DNA from: Chloroflexota bacterium
GTDB taxonomy: Bacteria; Chloroflexota; UBA4733
DNA length: 26,304 nucleotides
Assembly: GCA_023381895.1 (NCBI GenBank)
Contig: JAMCTA010000110.1
Coordinates: 1 to 26,304, forward strand
Direction: 5' to 3'
Below are positions 6,661-13,696 of this stretch, piece after piece. The translations under genes and the position numbers were made by a program. Each line of letters begins with the position of its first letter. The first letter of the stretch is position 1. The notes below the pieces were generated by a model. That model was not told the DNA's origin. It was given only the letters and a program-made list of their open reading frames with translations, and searched no databases.

Positions 6661-6877
6661 CCGTGTTCTCCCCAATAGACCAATACCGGCGACAACCGGA
6701 ATTGTGGTACGCGTTCTTGTGGTCTGGGCAGCCACACCGCGCCGTGCCTGGCAGTGGCACGTCAGATCGCAGCGGGCAGTGCTCCGCCATCAGCGTACCG
6801 CAGCGACGCGACCGCGCGCTGCCGACGGAGCATATTGCCAGCAGCGATTGGGTCGCCGCCGGTGGTATCCTCCGGCG

Positions 6878-7678
6878 ATGCAACCGGCTACCGTCCTCTT
6901 CGACCTCGATGATACGCTGCTGCCGGATGACGCAGCAACAGCAGCCGCGCTGCTGGCCACCTGCGACCGGGCGCGGGAGCAGTACCACCTTGACCCGGCC
7001 GCGCTCTGCCAGTCCCTCCGCCGCCAGGCCCGGGCGCTCTGGACGGCAGCACCGACCATCGCCTACTGCCGGGCCATCGGGATCAGCTCGACGGAGGGAC
7101 TGCGCGCAACTTTTGCTGGCGCCGATCCGCGCCTCCAGACACTCCGCAACTGGGCGCCGACCTACCGCCGGCAGTCCTGGCTGGGCGCCCTCGTGGAGTG
7201 CGGGGTGGAGGACGTCACGCTGGCGGAACGGCTGGCTGCTGCCTTCCCCGCCGAGCGAGCCCGGCGAAACGTCCCCTTCCCGGAGGCGCCTGCTGTGCTC
7301 GAGCGCCTGCAGCGCACTCGCCATTTGGGACTCGTGACGAACGGCAGCCCGGACCTCCAGCGCGCCAAGTTGGAGCAGTCCGGTCTTGCAGCGTACTTTG
7401 CCGTGGTGCTCGTCTCCGGCGAGGTGGGCATCGGCAAGCCGGAGGCCGGCATCTTCCGCCTAGCCCTGGAACGGCTTGGTGTCGCTCCAACCGAGGCAGT
7501 CTTCGTCGGCGACGATCCGGCACGGGACATCGTCGGCGCCCAACAGGCCGGGCTGCGGGCGGTCTGGCTGAACCGGCATTCCCTGGCGGCGGAGGGAGCA
7601 GCCCCTGATGCCATAATCACGGGGCTGCACCAACTGTTCAAGGTGCTGGACCGCTTTGCGCCGGCGCCGACAAGATAG
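6878..7678 (+). CDS. HAD superfamily (subfamily IA) hydrolase
   Basis: This 266-residue protein starts at ATG 6878. All four HAD motifs are present: FDLDDTLL with nucleophile Asp9 and acid/base Asp11; LVTNGS with Thr154; GIGKPEAGIF with Lys187; and FVGDDPARDIVGAQQAG with Asp212/Asp213 for Mg2+. The helical insertion between motifs I and II (residues ~15-120) is the C1 cap of subfamily IA, as in phosphoglycolate phosphatase, YjjG and N-acylneuraminate-9-phosphatase. It therefore hydrolyses a small phosphorylated metabolite through an aspartyl-phosphate intermediate in the cytoplasm. The substrate cannot be read from sequence. It stands alone, divergent from the broken GNAT gene and convergent with the kinase-like gene. 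It appears intact. Confidence 0.9.
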   Translation: MQPATVLFDLDDTLLPDDAATAAALLATCDRAREQYHLDPAALCQSLRRQARALWTAAPTIAYCRAIGISSTEGLRATFAGADPRLQTLRNWAPTYRRQSWLGALVECGVEDVTLAERLAAAFPAERARRNVPFPEAPAVLERLQRTRHLGLVTNGSPDLQRAKLEQSGLAAYFAVVLVSGEVGIGKPEAGIFRLALERLGVAPTEAVFVGDDPARDIVGAQQAGLRAVWLNRHSLAAEGAAPDAIITGLHQLFKVLDRFAPAPTR

Positions 7679-7764
7679 GGCGCAGACCAGGAGCGGATAT
7701 CCGGGGAGCGACTCGCCTCAGGCCGGTCCCAGACGTTGGCGCCGAGGCACAGGTCTCCAGGTGC

Positions 7765-8904
7765 TCAGTACCCCGACCGTTTCAGGATGCGCTGGACCAA
7801 TTCGATTCCGATAGGGACGCTGTTATCGCTGACGACCCGCGTTGCAGCCTCACGCAACGTCAGCCATACCTGTCCGGCAGGCACCGCCGCCTCGACCATC
7901 CCCGGTGCTTCGGTACTGTTGACGAGATAGCGCTGCAGCAGATCATCAGGGTTCGGCCAGTGCTCCAGCATGGCGGCCAGGGCGAGGGCGCTGCGCCGGA
8001 TGGCGGCGTTCTCGAAGTCGAGCAGCACGGTCCGGCCTGCACCGAGTAGTATGTTCTCTGGTCGTACGTCGCCGGGATCGAGCAGGAGCGGGGAGGCGGC
8101 GATGGCGGCGACAACTGTTTCCATACGCTGATCGGCCTGTCGGTGTACGGACACGGGGAGCACTGCTGCGAGACAGGTCAGCGCGTCGCGGTAACCGCTG
8201 AGCAGTTCCGGCTGCTCGATGGGGTCGGGCGTCACCTCTGTTGCGAGTTCGGCGGTGGCATCCGGGCCGAGGATGGCCGCTACGCTCGATCCCGGAAAGC
8301 AGCGGTGAAAGCGTGCCAGCGCGGCCATCAGCCGCTCGCGGTCGCCTGGAGCGGATGGGTTGCACGGTCTGCCAGCGATGTCATCGAGCGCCAGGACGTG
8401 GACGCCGCCGATGGTGGCGCTCCCCACATACGCAGGAACCAGATCACCGGCGCGTGGAAGGAGGTGCTGGTAGAACAGCGCCTCTCGGTCCAGGGCACGG
8501 TCATTGCGCGCTTTGACTACCACCCGCCGGCCGGAGCGGAGCGTCAGGTGCTCCACGACGCGGCCGCGCCCGCTATCCAGGCGCTGCTGCAAGAGCATTC
8601 GCGTGCTGACGCCGTCGCCGGGCGGCACTACCGCCTCAAGCGCGGAGACCTCCGCTGGCAGGGAGGCAATGCTGGCCATAGCCCCGGCTGGTACGTCGAA
8701 CGTCGTTCTTTCTACTGAGGCTGGGTGACGCTGATCGTTCACGGCGGGTCCCGCTTCGAGGAGAAGCAGCGTGACGTCGTCGAGCACGGCCACGCGCTGC
8801 TCCAATTCGGCCACGCGTCGCTGGAGTCCGCCCACCTGCTGTCGCAAGGCAGCGTTCTCCGTCACCAGATCTTCGTCGCCCGGCTGTACGGCATCTCCGA
8901 TCAT
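7765..8904 (-). CDS. APH/choline-kinase-fold protein with N-terminal coiled coil
   Basis: The 379-residue frame begins at ATG 8904. Residues ~13-50 form a heptad-patterned coiled coil (ENAALRQQVGGLQRRVAELE). From ~100 the sequence follows the aminoglycoside-phosphotransferase fold: a lysine strand RVVVKAR (Lys131), an acidic helix position in DREALFYQHLL (Glu141), the hinge VLALDDIAG, the catalytic loop LDPGDVRPENILL (Asp279, Asn284) and the metal-binding LLDFE (Asp296). The usual HGDLHxxN is altered to PGDVRPEN, losing the His but keeping Asp and Asn. It is plausibly an active small-molecule phosphotransferase, though the coiled coil is unusual and suggests oligomerisation. The substrate is unknown. 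A GGATAG sequence 10 bases before ATG is the only SD-like element. Confidence 0.75.
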   Translation of the reverse strand: MIGDAVQPGDEDLVTENAALRQQVGGLQRRVAELEQRVAVLDDVTLLLLEAGPAVNDQRHPASVERTTFDVPAGAMASIASLPAEVSALEAVVPPGDGVSTRMLLQQRLDSGRGRVVEHLTLRSGRRVVVKARNDRALDREALFYQHLLPRAGDLVPAYVGSATIGGVHVLALDDIAGRPCNPSAPGDRERLMAALARFHRCFPGSSVAAILGPDATAELATEVTPDPIEQPELLSGYRDALTCLAAVLPVSVHRQADQRMETVVAAIAASPLLLDPGDVRPENILLGAGRTVLLDFENAAIRRSALALAAMLEHWPNPDDLLQRYLVNSTEAPGMVEAAVPAGQVWLTLREAATRVVSDNSVPIGIELVQRILKRSGY

Positions 8905-9255
8905 AGCACGTCTATCCTACACCGCCCGTCAAGGCATCCGCACCCGCTCGAATCCCTGTGGAATGCGGTAAACAAGTACACGCTATCTTTGCGCTCTACC
9001 GACAGGGCACGCTGGGGTTTGCAGACTGCTACCATGTCGTCCTGATGCGGCGTTTGCAAACGACCGAGATTCTCAGTTTTGACATGGATTTTGACAAAGT
9101 CCCCGGGATCATAAGACGGGAACAATAGCCTCCCTGCCCCCTCGTTTCGCAGTCCCCCGTCTGTCTCCCCAACGGCCGTTGGGGAGACGATCCAGTGGCA
9201 AACCAGGAGAAACGCAGCGCTCGCGGCTGGTTCCGTTCGCTGGGACAGAGGATTC
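8905..9255. other. Intergenic region without a supportable gene
   Basis: About 350 bases separate the kinase-like gene from the three-gene HEPN operon. They contain a palindromic GTTTGCAAAC (9053-9062), two TTGACA hexamers 12 bases apart on the plus strand (9079 and 9091) without matching -10 boxes, and a long perfect palindrome at 9163-9188. Just after the last operon gene, 9198-9222 on the plus strand is an imperfect copy of that gene's 3' end (GCGAGCGCTGCG.. against GAGCGCAGCGCG.. on the minus strand). Confidence 0.5.
9163..9188. terminator. Perfect 26-bp palindrome downstream of the HEPN operon
   Basis: GTCTCCCCAACGG is followed immediately by its exact reverse complement, with no spacer. 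It lies about 70 bases beyond the stop of the last operon gene. It could form a strong stem in RNA and end the operon transcript, but there is no T-run. A dyad-binding protein site or an insertion footprint are alternatives. Confidence 0.4.
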
Positions 9256-9462
9256 CTAACCAGGAAGAACGCGCTGCGCTCGTAGGTGTTCGAGGATCCA
9301 CATCCGTACCAGAGTCGTGGGCCGAATCCCTTGTTCCTGGGCGAGTTCCCGTAGAGCGGTTCGTGTGTCCGCGTCAAGGCGTAGGCTCATCGTGGCGGAG
9401 GGGACTGGGCTCAGCCGGGGGCGCCCGCGTTTCCGCGGTTGACAATCCTGAGCGACACTCAT
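9256..9462 (-). CDS. Ribbon-helix-helix protein with AT-hook-like N-terminus
   Basis: The gene starts at ATG 9462, overlapping the stop of the upstream gene by four bases (ATGA), and encodes 68 residues. Residues 8-16 (PRKRGRPRL) match the AT-hook core RGRP, which binds the minor groove of AT-rich DNA. Residues ~24-65 form a ribbon-helix-helix fold: strand TMSLRLDADT, helix RTALRELAQEQG, helix TTLVRMWILEHLRAQ. It is close in style to the BrnA-like antitoxin at 4074-4334 (TLGRIWILEKLREAQ). As third gene of a HEPN operon it probably provides DNA-binding autoregulation and may help neutralise the HEPN protein. Its role is inferred from fold and position. Confidence 0.7.
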   Translation of the reverse strand: MSVAQDCQPRKRGRPRLSPVPSATMSLRLDADTRTALRELAQEQGIRPTTLVRMWILEHLRAQRVLPG

Positions 9463-9827
9463 GGCTGGGTCACTCGCGGGCTTACCGAGGGCGGAATTCG
9501 CTCTGGTCCCGGAGGGAGATGCCGCGGGGAAGGCCCTTGGTGCCTCGTGATCTGGGCAAGAATACGCTCTCGGGGGCGAACCGGGATCACAAAGATGGGC
9601 AGTCCCTCCTCGATCTGCATCTCCATCATCCGGTCGATGACCAGATTCAGGACGTCTTCGGTATCTTCCACATCCACCGTGGTTGTGAGGTGGATGATCT
9701 CCGGATCATCCTGGCTGGGATTGATCCGGAATTGGGCGGTGGGGTAGTGCTCGCGGATCATCCCCTCCAGTTCTGTCAGAGCGGACTGCATACGGGGAGT
9801 GATCTTAGACGCATGTTCGACGCTCAC
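9459..9827 (-). CDS. Conserved-looking partner protein in HEPN operon
   Basis: The gene starts at GTG 9827, sharing GTGA with the end of the HEPN gene, and encodes 122 residues. The N-terminal helix (ITPRMQSALTELEGMIREHY) is followed by an alternating strand/helix core: TAQFRINPSQDDPEIIHLTT, TVDVEDTEDVLNLVIDRMME and GLPIFVIPVRPRERI. It is strongly acidic, then ends in a Pro/Arg-rich tail (~95-122). This is not an MNT nucleotidyltransferase: the GSxxxG...DxD signature is absent. I recall similar uncharacterised proteins beside HEPN genes, but cannot name a family. Four-base overlaps on both sides imply stoichiometric expression with HEPN and the ribbon-helix-helix protein, as expected of an antitoxin or subunit. 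Function is unknown. Confidence 0.65.
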   Translation of the reverse strand: MSVEHASKITPRMQSALTELEGMIREHYPTAQFRINPSQDDPEIIHLTTTVDVEDTEDVLNLVIDRMMEMQIEEGLPIFVIPVRPRERILAQITRHQGPSPRHLPPGPERIPPSVSPRVTQP

Positions 9828-10234
9828 GATTCCTCATCTCCTTCCTGGACTTTCGGCTGAATAGCTTCGAGAAAGGTCTGGCTGCGGCGTAGACTACGGG
9901 AAGCTTCGGTTTCTGTCACGCTGGTCTCCTCGTAGTCAGCGGTCTGACGCAGAGCGTAGACTCGACTGAGCGTCGTGCGCAGTTCGGTTGGGTAGAGTTT
10001 GCGACGGTTGATCAGCTGGCCATCGAATTGAGCGGGGACAAAGCGGTGGTTCCACTGGTCGCCCTGGGGTTGAATCCCTGCTTTGTCCAGGGCAGCAATG
10101 GCGGCCTGGAAGCAGGCGTAGTAACAGCGGTTGGCGCAGTTGTTGAACCGCCCGTTGACAAACTCGCTCTGGGCGCCGGCAAAACTCTCGGTGGCCTTGC
10201 TGAAGAAAATAGTCGGACGTTCACGTTCATACAT
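9824..10234 (-). CDS. HEPN-domain protein, putative toxin/RNase
   Basis: This 136-residue protein begins at ATG 10234, eight bases after a -10 box. It is all-helical and matches the COG1895/COG2250 type of HEPN domain: SKATESFAGAQSEFVNGRFN, NCANRCYYACFQAAIAALDK (the NRxYYAxFxAA core), a histidine-containing turn (QWNHRFVPAQF), and SRVYALRQTADYEETSVTET with the RxxADY signature, then a final helix (ASRSLRRSQTFLEAI). Many HEPN proteins are RNA-cleaving toxins using an RxxxxH motif; here the His is replaced (RQTADY), as is common in this subgroup, so catalysis is uncertain. HEPN genes normally pair with an MNT nucleotidyltransferase antitoxin. Here the next genes are an acidic unknown and a ribbon-helix-helix protein instead. 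Confidence 0.75.
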   Translation of the reverse strand: MYERERPTIFFSKATESFAGAQSEFVNGRFNNCANRCYYACFQAAIAALDKAGIQPQGDQWNHRFVPAQFDGQLINRRKLYPTELRTTLSRVYALRQTADYEETSVTETEASRSLRRSQTFLEAIQPKVQEGDEES

Positions 10235-10242
10235 AGGGAATT

Positions 10243-10251
10243 ATTGTATCA
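10243..10251 (-). promoter_or_regulatory. Extended -10 promoter giving a near-leaderless HEPN mRNA
   Basis: On the minus strand TGATACAAT combines the extended -10 element TGn with TACAAT. Seventeen bases upstream lies CTTACC, a weak -35. Eight bases separate TACAAT from ATG 10234, so transcription would start at or next to the start codon. No Shine-Dalgarno is present, which fits leaderless translation. Confidence 0.5.
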
Positions 10252-10453
10252 CAAAAATAGCGGATGGTAAGGAGCAAAAGAGGGGACTCGCGCCTCGCTC
10301 GTTTGCTGACGCTGGCCCGACGCGCCCTGGCCGCGGGTGGTCTGCAGGCCGCAGGAGGGGGAGACTGGACTGAACCCCATAGAGTAGACCAACGGAGCGA
10401 GTCCCCTGCTCGGGAGAGGCAGCGTCGACTGCCCGAAAGAGAAGGAGATCGCG

Positions 10454-10587
10454 GTGGTGGAGCCACGGCAGCACAGCCCGGAGTTCAAGCGCTCCGCTTC
10501 CCTGAGGGGAACAGTGCCCAGGCCGTGATTGCCCGCCTCCTGACAGCACGCCAGCGCCACGGCTACCAGCAGCGCGCTCACGCATGA
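10454..10587 (+). pseudogene. Possible IS3-type OrfA N-terminal scrap
   Basis: Behind GAAGGAGA a GTG at 10454 opens VVEPRQHSPEFKRSASLRGT, recalling the start of IS3-family OrfA (RxxSPEFKxEAL). The other frame continues with PEGNSAQAVIARLLTARQRH, which resembles the OrfA helix-turn-helix (SVAEVARxLG). A frameshift near 10500 would join them. It ends at 10587. The match is short and could be coincidental. Confidence 0.3.
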
Positions 10588-10616
10588 TACCGCCTGCTTC
10601 CTTGGTTAGGCAGTGC

Positions 10617-10622
10617 TATACT
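10617..10622 (+). promoter_or_regulatory. -10-like TATACT before a small ORF
   Basis: TATACT lies 10 bases before ATG 10633. The surrounding string (CTATACTGTCTCG) resembles the toxin-antitoxin promoter at 3748 (GTATACTGTGCTG). No good -35 at 17 bases. If real, the transcript would be nearly leaderless, as at the HEPN operon. Confidence 0.3.
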
Positions 10623-10632
10623 GTCTCGTACC

Positions 10633-10782
10633 ATGAAAGAGCTGACGCAGAACCAATCCATGCAGACCCTCGCCCACGTGAAAGCAACCATCGTGCCGAT
10701 CCTCTCCCAGCCTGAAGTAACCTCTCCGCGGCACTTCCAGCAGGTTCTTACCAAAAAACAGCGGCGGCAGTGGTGGCATTGA
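10633..10782 (+). CDS. Small ORF of unknown function (49 aa)
   Basis: ATG 10633 opens a 49-codon frame (MKELTQNQSMQTLAHVKATI, then VPILSQPEVTSPRHFQQVLT and KKQRRQWWH). Its composition is polar and coding-like. It sits directly behind a TATACT box and directly ahead of a fragment resembling a ribbon-helix-helix antitoxin C-terminus, so it may be the N-terminal part of a broken toxin-antitoxin gene. No family is recognised. Confidence 0.3.
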   Translation: MKELTQNQSMQTLAHVKATIVPILSQPEVTSPRHFQQVLTKKQRRQWWH

Positions 10783-10820
10783 TCGCCTAATTGGGAGAGA
10801 ATAGGACAAGCCAGGCGGGC

Positions 10821-10871
10821 GAGGAGTGGATCCTGGAACACCTGCAGGAGCAGCGCCGCCCGATGCTATAG
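10821..10871 (+). pseudogene. Ribbon-helix-helix antitoxin C-terminal scrap
   Basis: The frame ending at TAG 10871 reads EEWILEHLQEQRRPML. The WILEHL helix is shared with the protein at 9256-9462 (MWILEHLRAQR) and with the BrnA-like antitoxin (IWILEKLREAQ). Upstream in-frame stops show it is a fragment. It marks a third, decayed member of the same antitoxin type. Confidence 0.35.
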
Positions 10872-11280
10872 GCCAGCGCTCAACCTGACAGCCAGCCAAT
10901 CAAGGTGTACACTCACCTGAGCCTGCTCTGACGATGAACGATCACCCAAACGCAACACTCCCCCACCGCCGGTCACCGGAGTCCCTGACGCAACAATGGC
11001 CTCTGCCACTCGCCGGGGGCAGCAGCGGTCGCGGACTGAGCGCGAGACTGCGCCTCCGGCGACCTGAGGCGGCGCTCGGGTCCTCACCGAGGCTTTCAAA
11101 TAAGCAGGCGACGGCCACCATTATGGCCGGAATATGTATCCCAATGTCGTGGTGAGGTGTGAAGGCCGTCGCCCCAGATGGCGGTCACCGCTTACGCACA
11201 TCTGCTCACGTTCACCAGGCTGATCGCCATGCCCAGCAGCTCCAGTAGGGAGGTAACTGCTGGTAGTCCTCACGGCTTGC
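10872..11280. other. Intergenic region with inverted repeats, no supportable gene
   Basis: Only short frames without recognisable domains occur. A perfect 10-bp inverted repeat GGCGACGGCC/GGCCGTCGCC spans 11107-11173 with a 47-base loop. CCAGCAG/CTGCTGG (11233-11263, 17-base loop) lies just past the end of the minus-strand glycosidase gene and could be a weak terminator. A minus-strand stretch near 11190-11250 (LLELLGMAISLVNVSRCA) may be a transposase relic, but this is unproven. Confidence 0.4.
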
Positions 11281-13362
11281 TCAGCGACGCATCCCGTTGA
11301 CTGTCTGGGTCGTTGCCGTGGGGTGGGATACGGCACTTTGCGCGGCTGTCAGATAGACGAAATCGCGGGAGTCGGGGGAAAGGTAGCGCCGAGCGGAGCG
11401 CTGCATCTCGGGCATCAGCTTCTGGCTCTGTAACACCGCCGAGCCGGGGGCGACGGGCTGGTAGAAGTTGAAGGTCACCCAATAGCTGTTGATGTCGAGT
11501 TCCATCGCCCGGCGCGCCCCCGCTAAGAGCAAGACCTGGGCAAGCGACTGGGCAGTCAAGGGTGTTCCCGCTGCATAGATGAGGTCGCCAGCAGCGGTCT
11601 GACCCAGGCCGGAGCGCCAGACGCGGACGGCATTATGGACGGTTTCGCCCCAGGCGGCATCGTGGTTGATCTGCGGTGAGATACGTCCGCGATCGACGAG
11701 CAAGGGCAGGTTTTGCAAGAGATCACGTGGAAGTGGTCCGGCTGAGGAGACGAGACCCTGAGGGGTAACTGGGAGGTCGCGGCCCCAGGCGCCGAGTACG
11801 ACGCGCCCGGAGGGGTAGACGGCGAGAGTCGCCAGCCCCGGACTGGGCCGCCGGTACCAAAGGCCGCCAGCGCGGAAGCCGAAGGTGGTGTAGTGGCCGC
11901 CGATGCGCTTGAAGCCGCCATTGAAGGCGGCAAGCAAACGGGGACGTGCAGCCAGCGGCACCTCGCCCTGTCCGTGCACGCCGGACAGGGCATGGGGATG
12001 GCGCGTGCCCGCAACCAGGTGTACGTGAGCGAGAGCAGGATTGATCCAGACGAGGTCAACGCGTGCATAGGGCCGCTGTGGATCCGGCAGGACGAAGGTG
12101 CGCTCCATGACCACCTGGCCCGCGACACGCCGCCCAGCCGGCGCCCAGACCCCTTCACCTGAGACCTGCGGCCAGCCCTGCGGAATGACCAGATTACTGG
12201 GCAGTGGGGCCACGGAAGGGGTGGGCGTGAAGCTAGGCCGGGCTCCCGCCACCTTCTGAGTCGCTCTGGATCTCTTCGCCGTCTTGTCGGGCTGGACGGC
12301 CGCTGGCGGCGGAGTAGCCACAGCCGGTGTCCGTGCACCACTGGTGCTGAGGCTGCCCGCGGCAGGCGTGGGTGGCAGGTCAGTTCCCGATCCGGCAGAC
12401 GGCGAGACGTGCGCTGGCTGGGCGTGCGTGAACCAGTAGATCCGCCGCTGCACCAGATCAGCCAGGCTGTACCAGCCATTTTCAAGCTGAGCGACGAGGT
12501 GAGGCCCAAACCAATGCCGCGTGGCTTCCACGAGCTGAATAAACAGCGGGTGTCCGCGTGCTGTAGTGGGTAGTGCAGTGAGCGCCGCCGTGGTCGAGTA
12601 CCAGCCGTCCGCATGGCCCTGCAACACGGCCAAGTGATCCACTCCCTGTCCGGAGGCAGATCGCCAGCTGACGACTATGTCCTGCCCGCCTGCTCCTGGC
12701 GATGGAGAGAGCTGCACAGCGGTGGCCGGGACGGTGAACTGGAACATCTGCGTGCGCTGGTGCGTCAGATCGCGTGCCACGAGCACCGTAACCGACTGGC
12801 TGTCCGCGAGCGTATAGAAGAGCGTGCGCTTGACGCGGGTGAAGGTGGTGACGTGCAGACCCATCGTGCTGGCGTCCCGGTGGATGCCAGCGAGCTGCCA
12901 CACAGCCGGCGAGGTCCGGTCGAGCTGCGCCATATAGAGCGCCTCTGACCGTCCGGGACGGGTCGCCAGGAAAGCAACTTTCTGAGGGTAATTCCGGCTT
13001 CCCGTCAGCAGATAGACGGCGGGATTACCAGCAGGACTGCGGGCCGTCTCGTAACCGGCGGCTGCAAGGGCGTGGGCCGCAGCAAGACGGGCACTTGGCG
13101 CGAGCTGTACGGATGCGGGTGGCATCCGCCGCTGCAGTAGCAGAACGAAAACGAAGAGGAGCAGCACCAATCCGAGTCCGCTTGTGAGCAACAGTGGACG
13201 GTGAAAGCGCCACCGGCCAAGCCAGTCCCACCGGGAAGAATTGGATCGCTTGCCCCACGCTAACTGCCGTCGCAGCGAACGCCGGCGTGCCCGGCGCGCT
13301 AGAGGTGGCCTAGCAGCCCACGCGCCCGGCTTCTCGGTCCGTCTTGGCACCCTATCAACCAT
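11281..13362 (-). CDS. Membrane-anchored phosphodiester glycosidase-domain protein
   Basis: The 693-residue protein starts at ATG 13362 with AAGGGAACAAGG just upstream. A basic N-terminus (~1-55) precedes one membrane segment (~57-77, LLLTSGLGLVLLLFVFVLLL), giving an N-in topology with the rest outside. Residues ~85-320 form a beta-rich domain. A Pro/Ser/Thr/Ala linker (~325-385) leads to the C-terminal phosphodiester glycosidase (NAGPA-like) domain: LLAAFNGGFKRIGGHYTTFG, GLATLAVYPSGRVVLGAWGR, GLVSSAGPLP, then LIYAAGTPLTAQSLAQVLLL and ARRAMELDINSYW. In this family the ING/NGG and GA..A..LD..GS elements build the active site; here LDINSYW replaces the common LDGGGS. It likely acts on cell-wall or exopolysaccharide sugars. 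It may share surface functions with the neighbouring PepSY gene. Confidence 0.8.
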   Translation of the reverse strand: MVDRVPRRTEKPGAWAARPPLARRARRRSLRRQLAWGKRSNSSRWDWLGRWRFHRPLLLTSGLGLVLLLFVFVLLLQRRMPPASVQLAPSARLAAAHALAAAGYETARSPAGNPAVYLLTGSRNYPQKVAFLATRPGRSEALYMAQLDRTSPAVWQLAGIHRDASTMGLHVTTFTRVKRTLFYTLADSQSVTVLVARDLTHQRTQMFQFTVPATAVQLSPSPGAGGQDIVVSWRSASGQGVDHLAVLQGHADGWYSTTAALTALPTTARGHPLFIQLVEATRHWFGPHLVAQLENGWYSLADLVQRRIYWFTHAQPAHVSPSAGSGTDLPPTPAAGSLSTSGARTPAVATPPPAAVQPDKTAKRSRATQKVAGARPSFTPTPSVAPLPSNLVIPQGWPQVSGEGVWAPAGRRVAGQVVMERTFVLPDPQRPYARVDLVWINPALAHVHLVAGTRHPHALSGVHGQGEVPLAARPRLLAAFNGGFKRIGGHYTTFGFRAGGLWYRRPSPGLATLAVYPSGRVVLGAWGRDLPVTPQGLVSSAGPLPRDLLQNLPLLVDRGRISPQINHDAAWGETVHNAVRVWRSGLGQTAAGDLIYAAGTPLTAQSLAQVLLLAGARRAMELDINSYWVTFNFYQPVAPGSAVLQSQKLMPEMQRSARRYLSPDSRDFVYLTAAQSAVSHPTATTQTVNGMRR

Positions 13363-13658
13363 GCCTTGTTCCCTTTCAGCAGCTCAGTCACCCTTCGGAA
13401 CGGATCGGTGCGCCCACCCTCCCACACCGCCTGCCGCCAGCGATGTAGTCATAGCCAGGCAATCACGCCGCCAGTGCCGTTCACAAGCCACTGAACCGCT
13501 ACTGCGCTGCCCTCCCCTCGACTCCGGTAGAACTCGACTTAGGCGTTACGGCAGCTGGATGATCGAGACGGTGCCCCGTGCCTACGCACCACCGTGCGCG
13601 ATTAGGTGTTCCGGTGTCGCATCGCTGGAGTCAGCCCACTCGGCACAAGAATGGGAGT
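13363..13658. other. Intergenic region upstream of the glycosidase gene
   Basis: Nearly 300 bases without a supportable gene. It should hold the promoter of the minus-strand glycosidase gene, but I find no clear -35/-10 pair. Short frames here have no domain resemblance. Confidence 0.4.
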
Positions 13659-13686
13659 GGGCAGGCCAAGATGTCCTGGCCTGCCC
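13659..13686 (-). terminator. Hairpin terminator of the PepSY gene
   Basis: GGGCAGGCCA and TGGCCTGCCC form a perfect 10-bp GC-rich stem with an 8-base loop, beginning 10 bases past the PepSY stop codon. On the minus strand the following bases (CACTCCCATTCTTG) are only modestly T-rich. Position and stem strength make a terminator likely. Confidence 0.65.
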
Positions 13687-13696
13687 AACCGGTACG

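Noticed and set aside
7694..7705. CGGATATCCG palindrome between the convergent HAD and kinase-like genes
   Set aside because: Ten bases with no loop and no T-run; too short to support as a terminator.
9079..9096. Tandem TTGACA hexamers as a plus-strand promoter
   Set aside because: Neither copy has a usable -10 at 16-18 bases, and no plus-strand gene follows.
8901..9377. 158-residue minus-strand frame between the kinase-like gene and the HEPN operon
   Set aside because: It overlaps the RHH gene in another frame, crosses the perfect palindrome and has no recognisable domain.
10282..10406. Possible miniature transposon ended by GGGGACTCGC/GCGAGTCCCC
   Set aside because: The inverted repeat is only 10 bp, does not extend, and no target-site duplication is visible.
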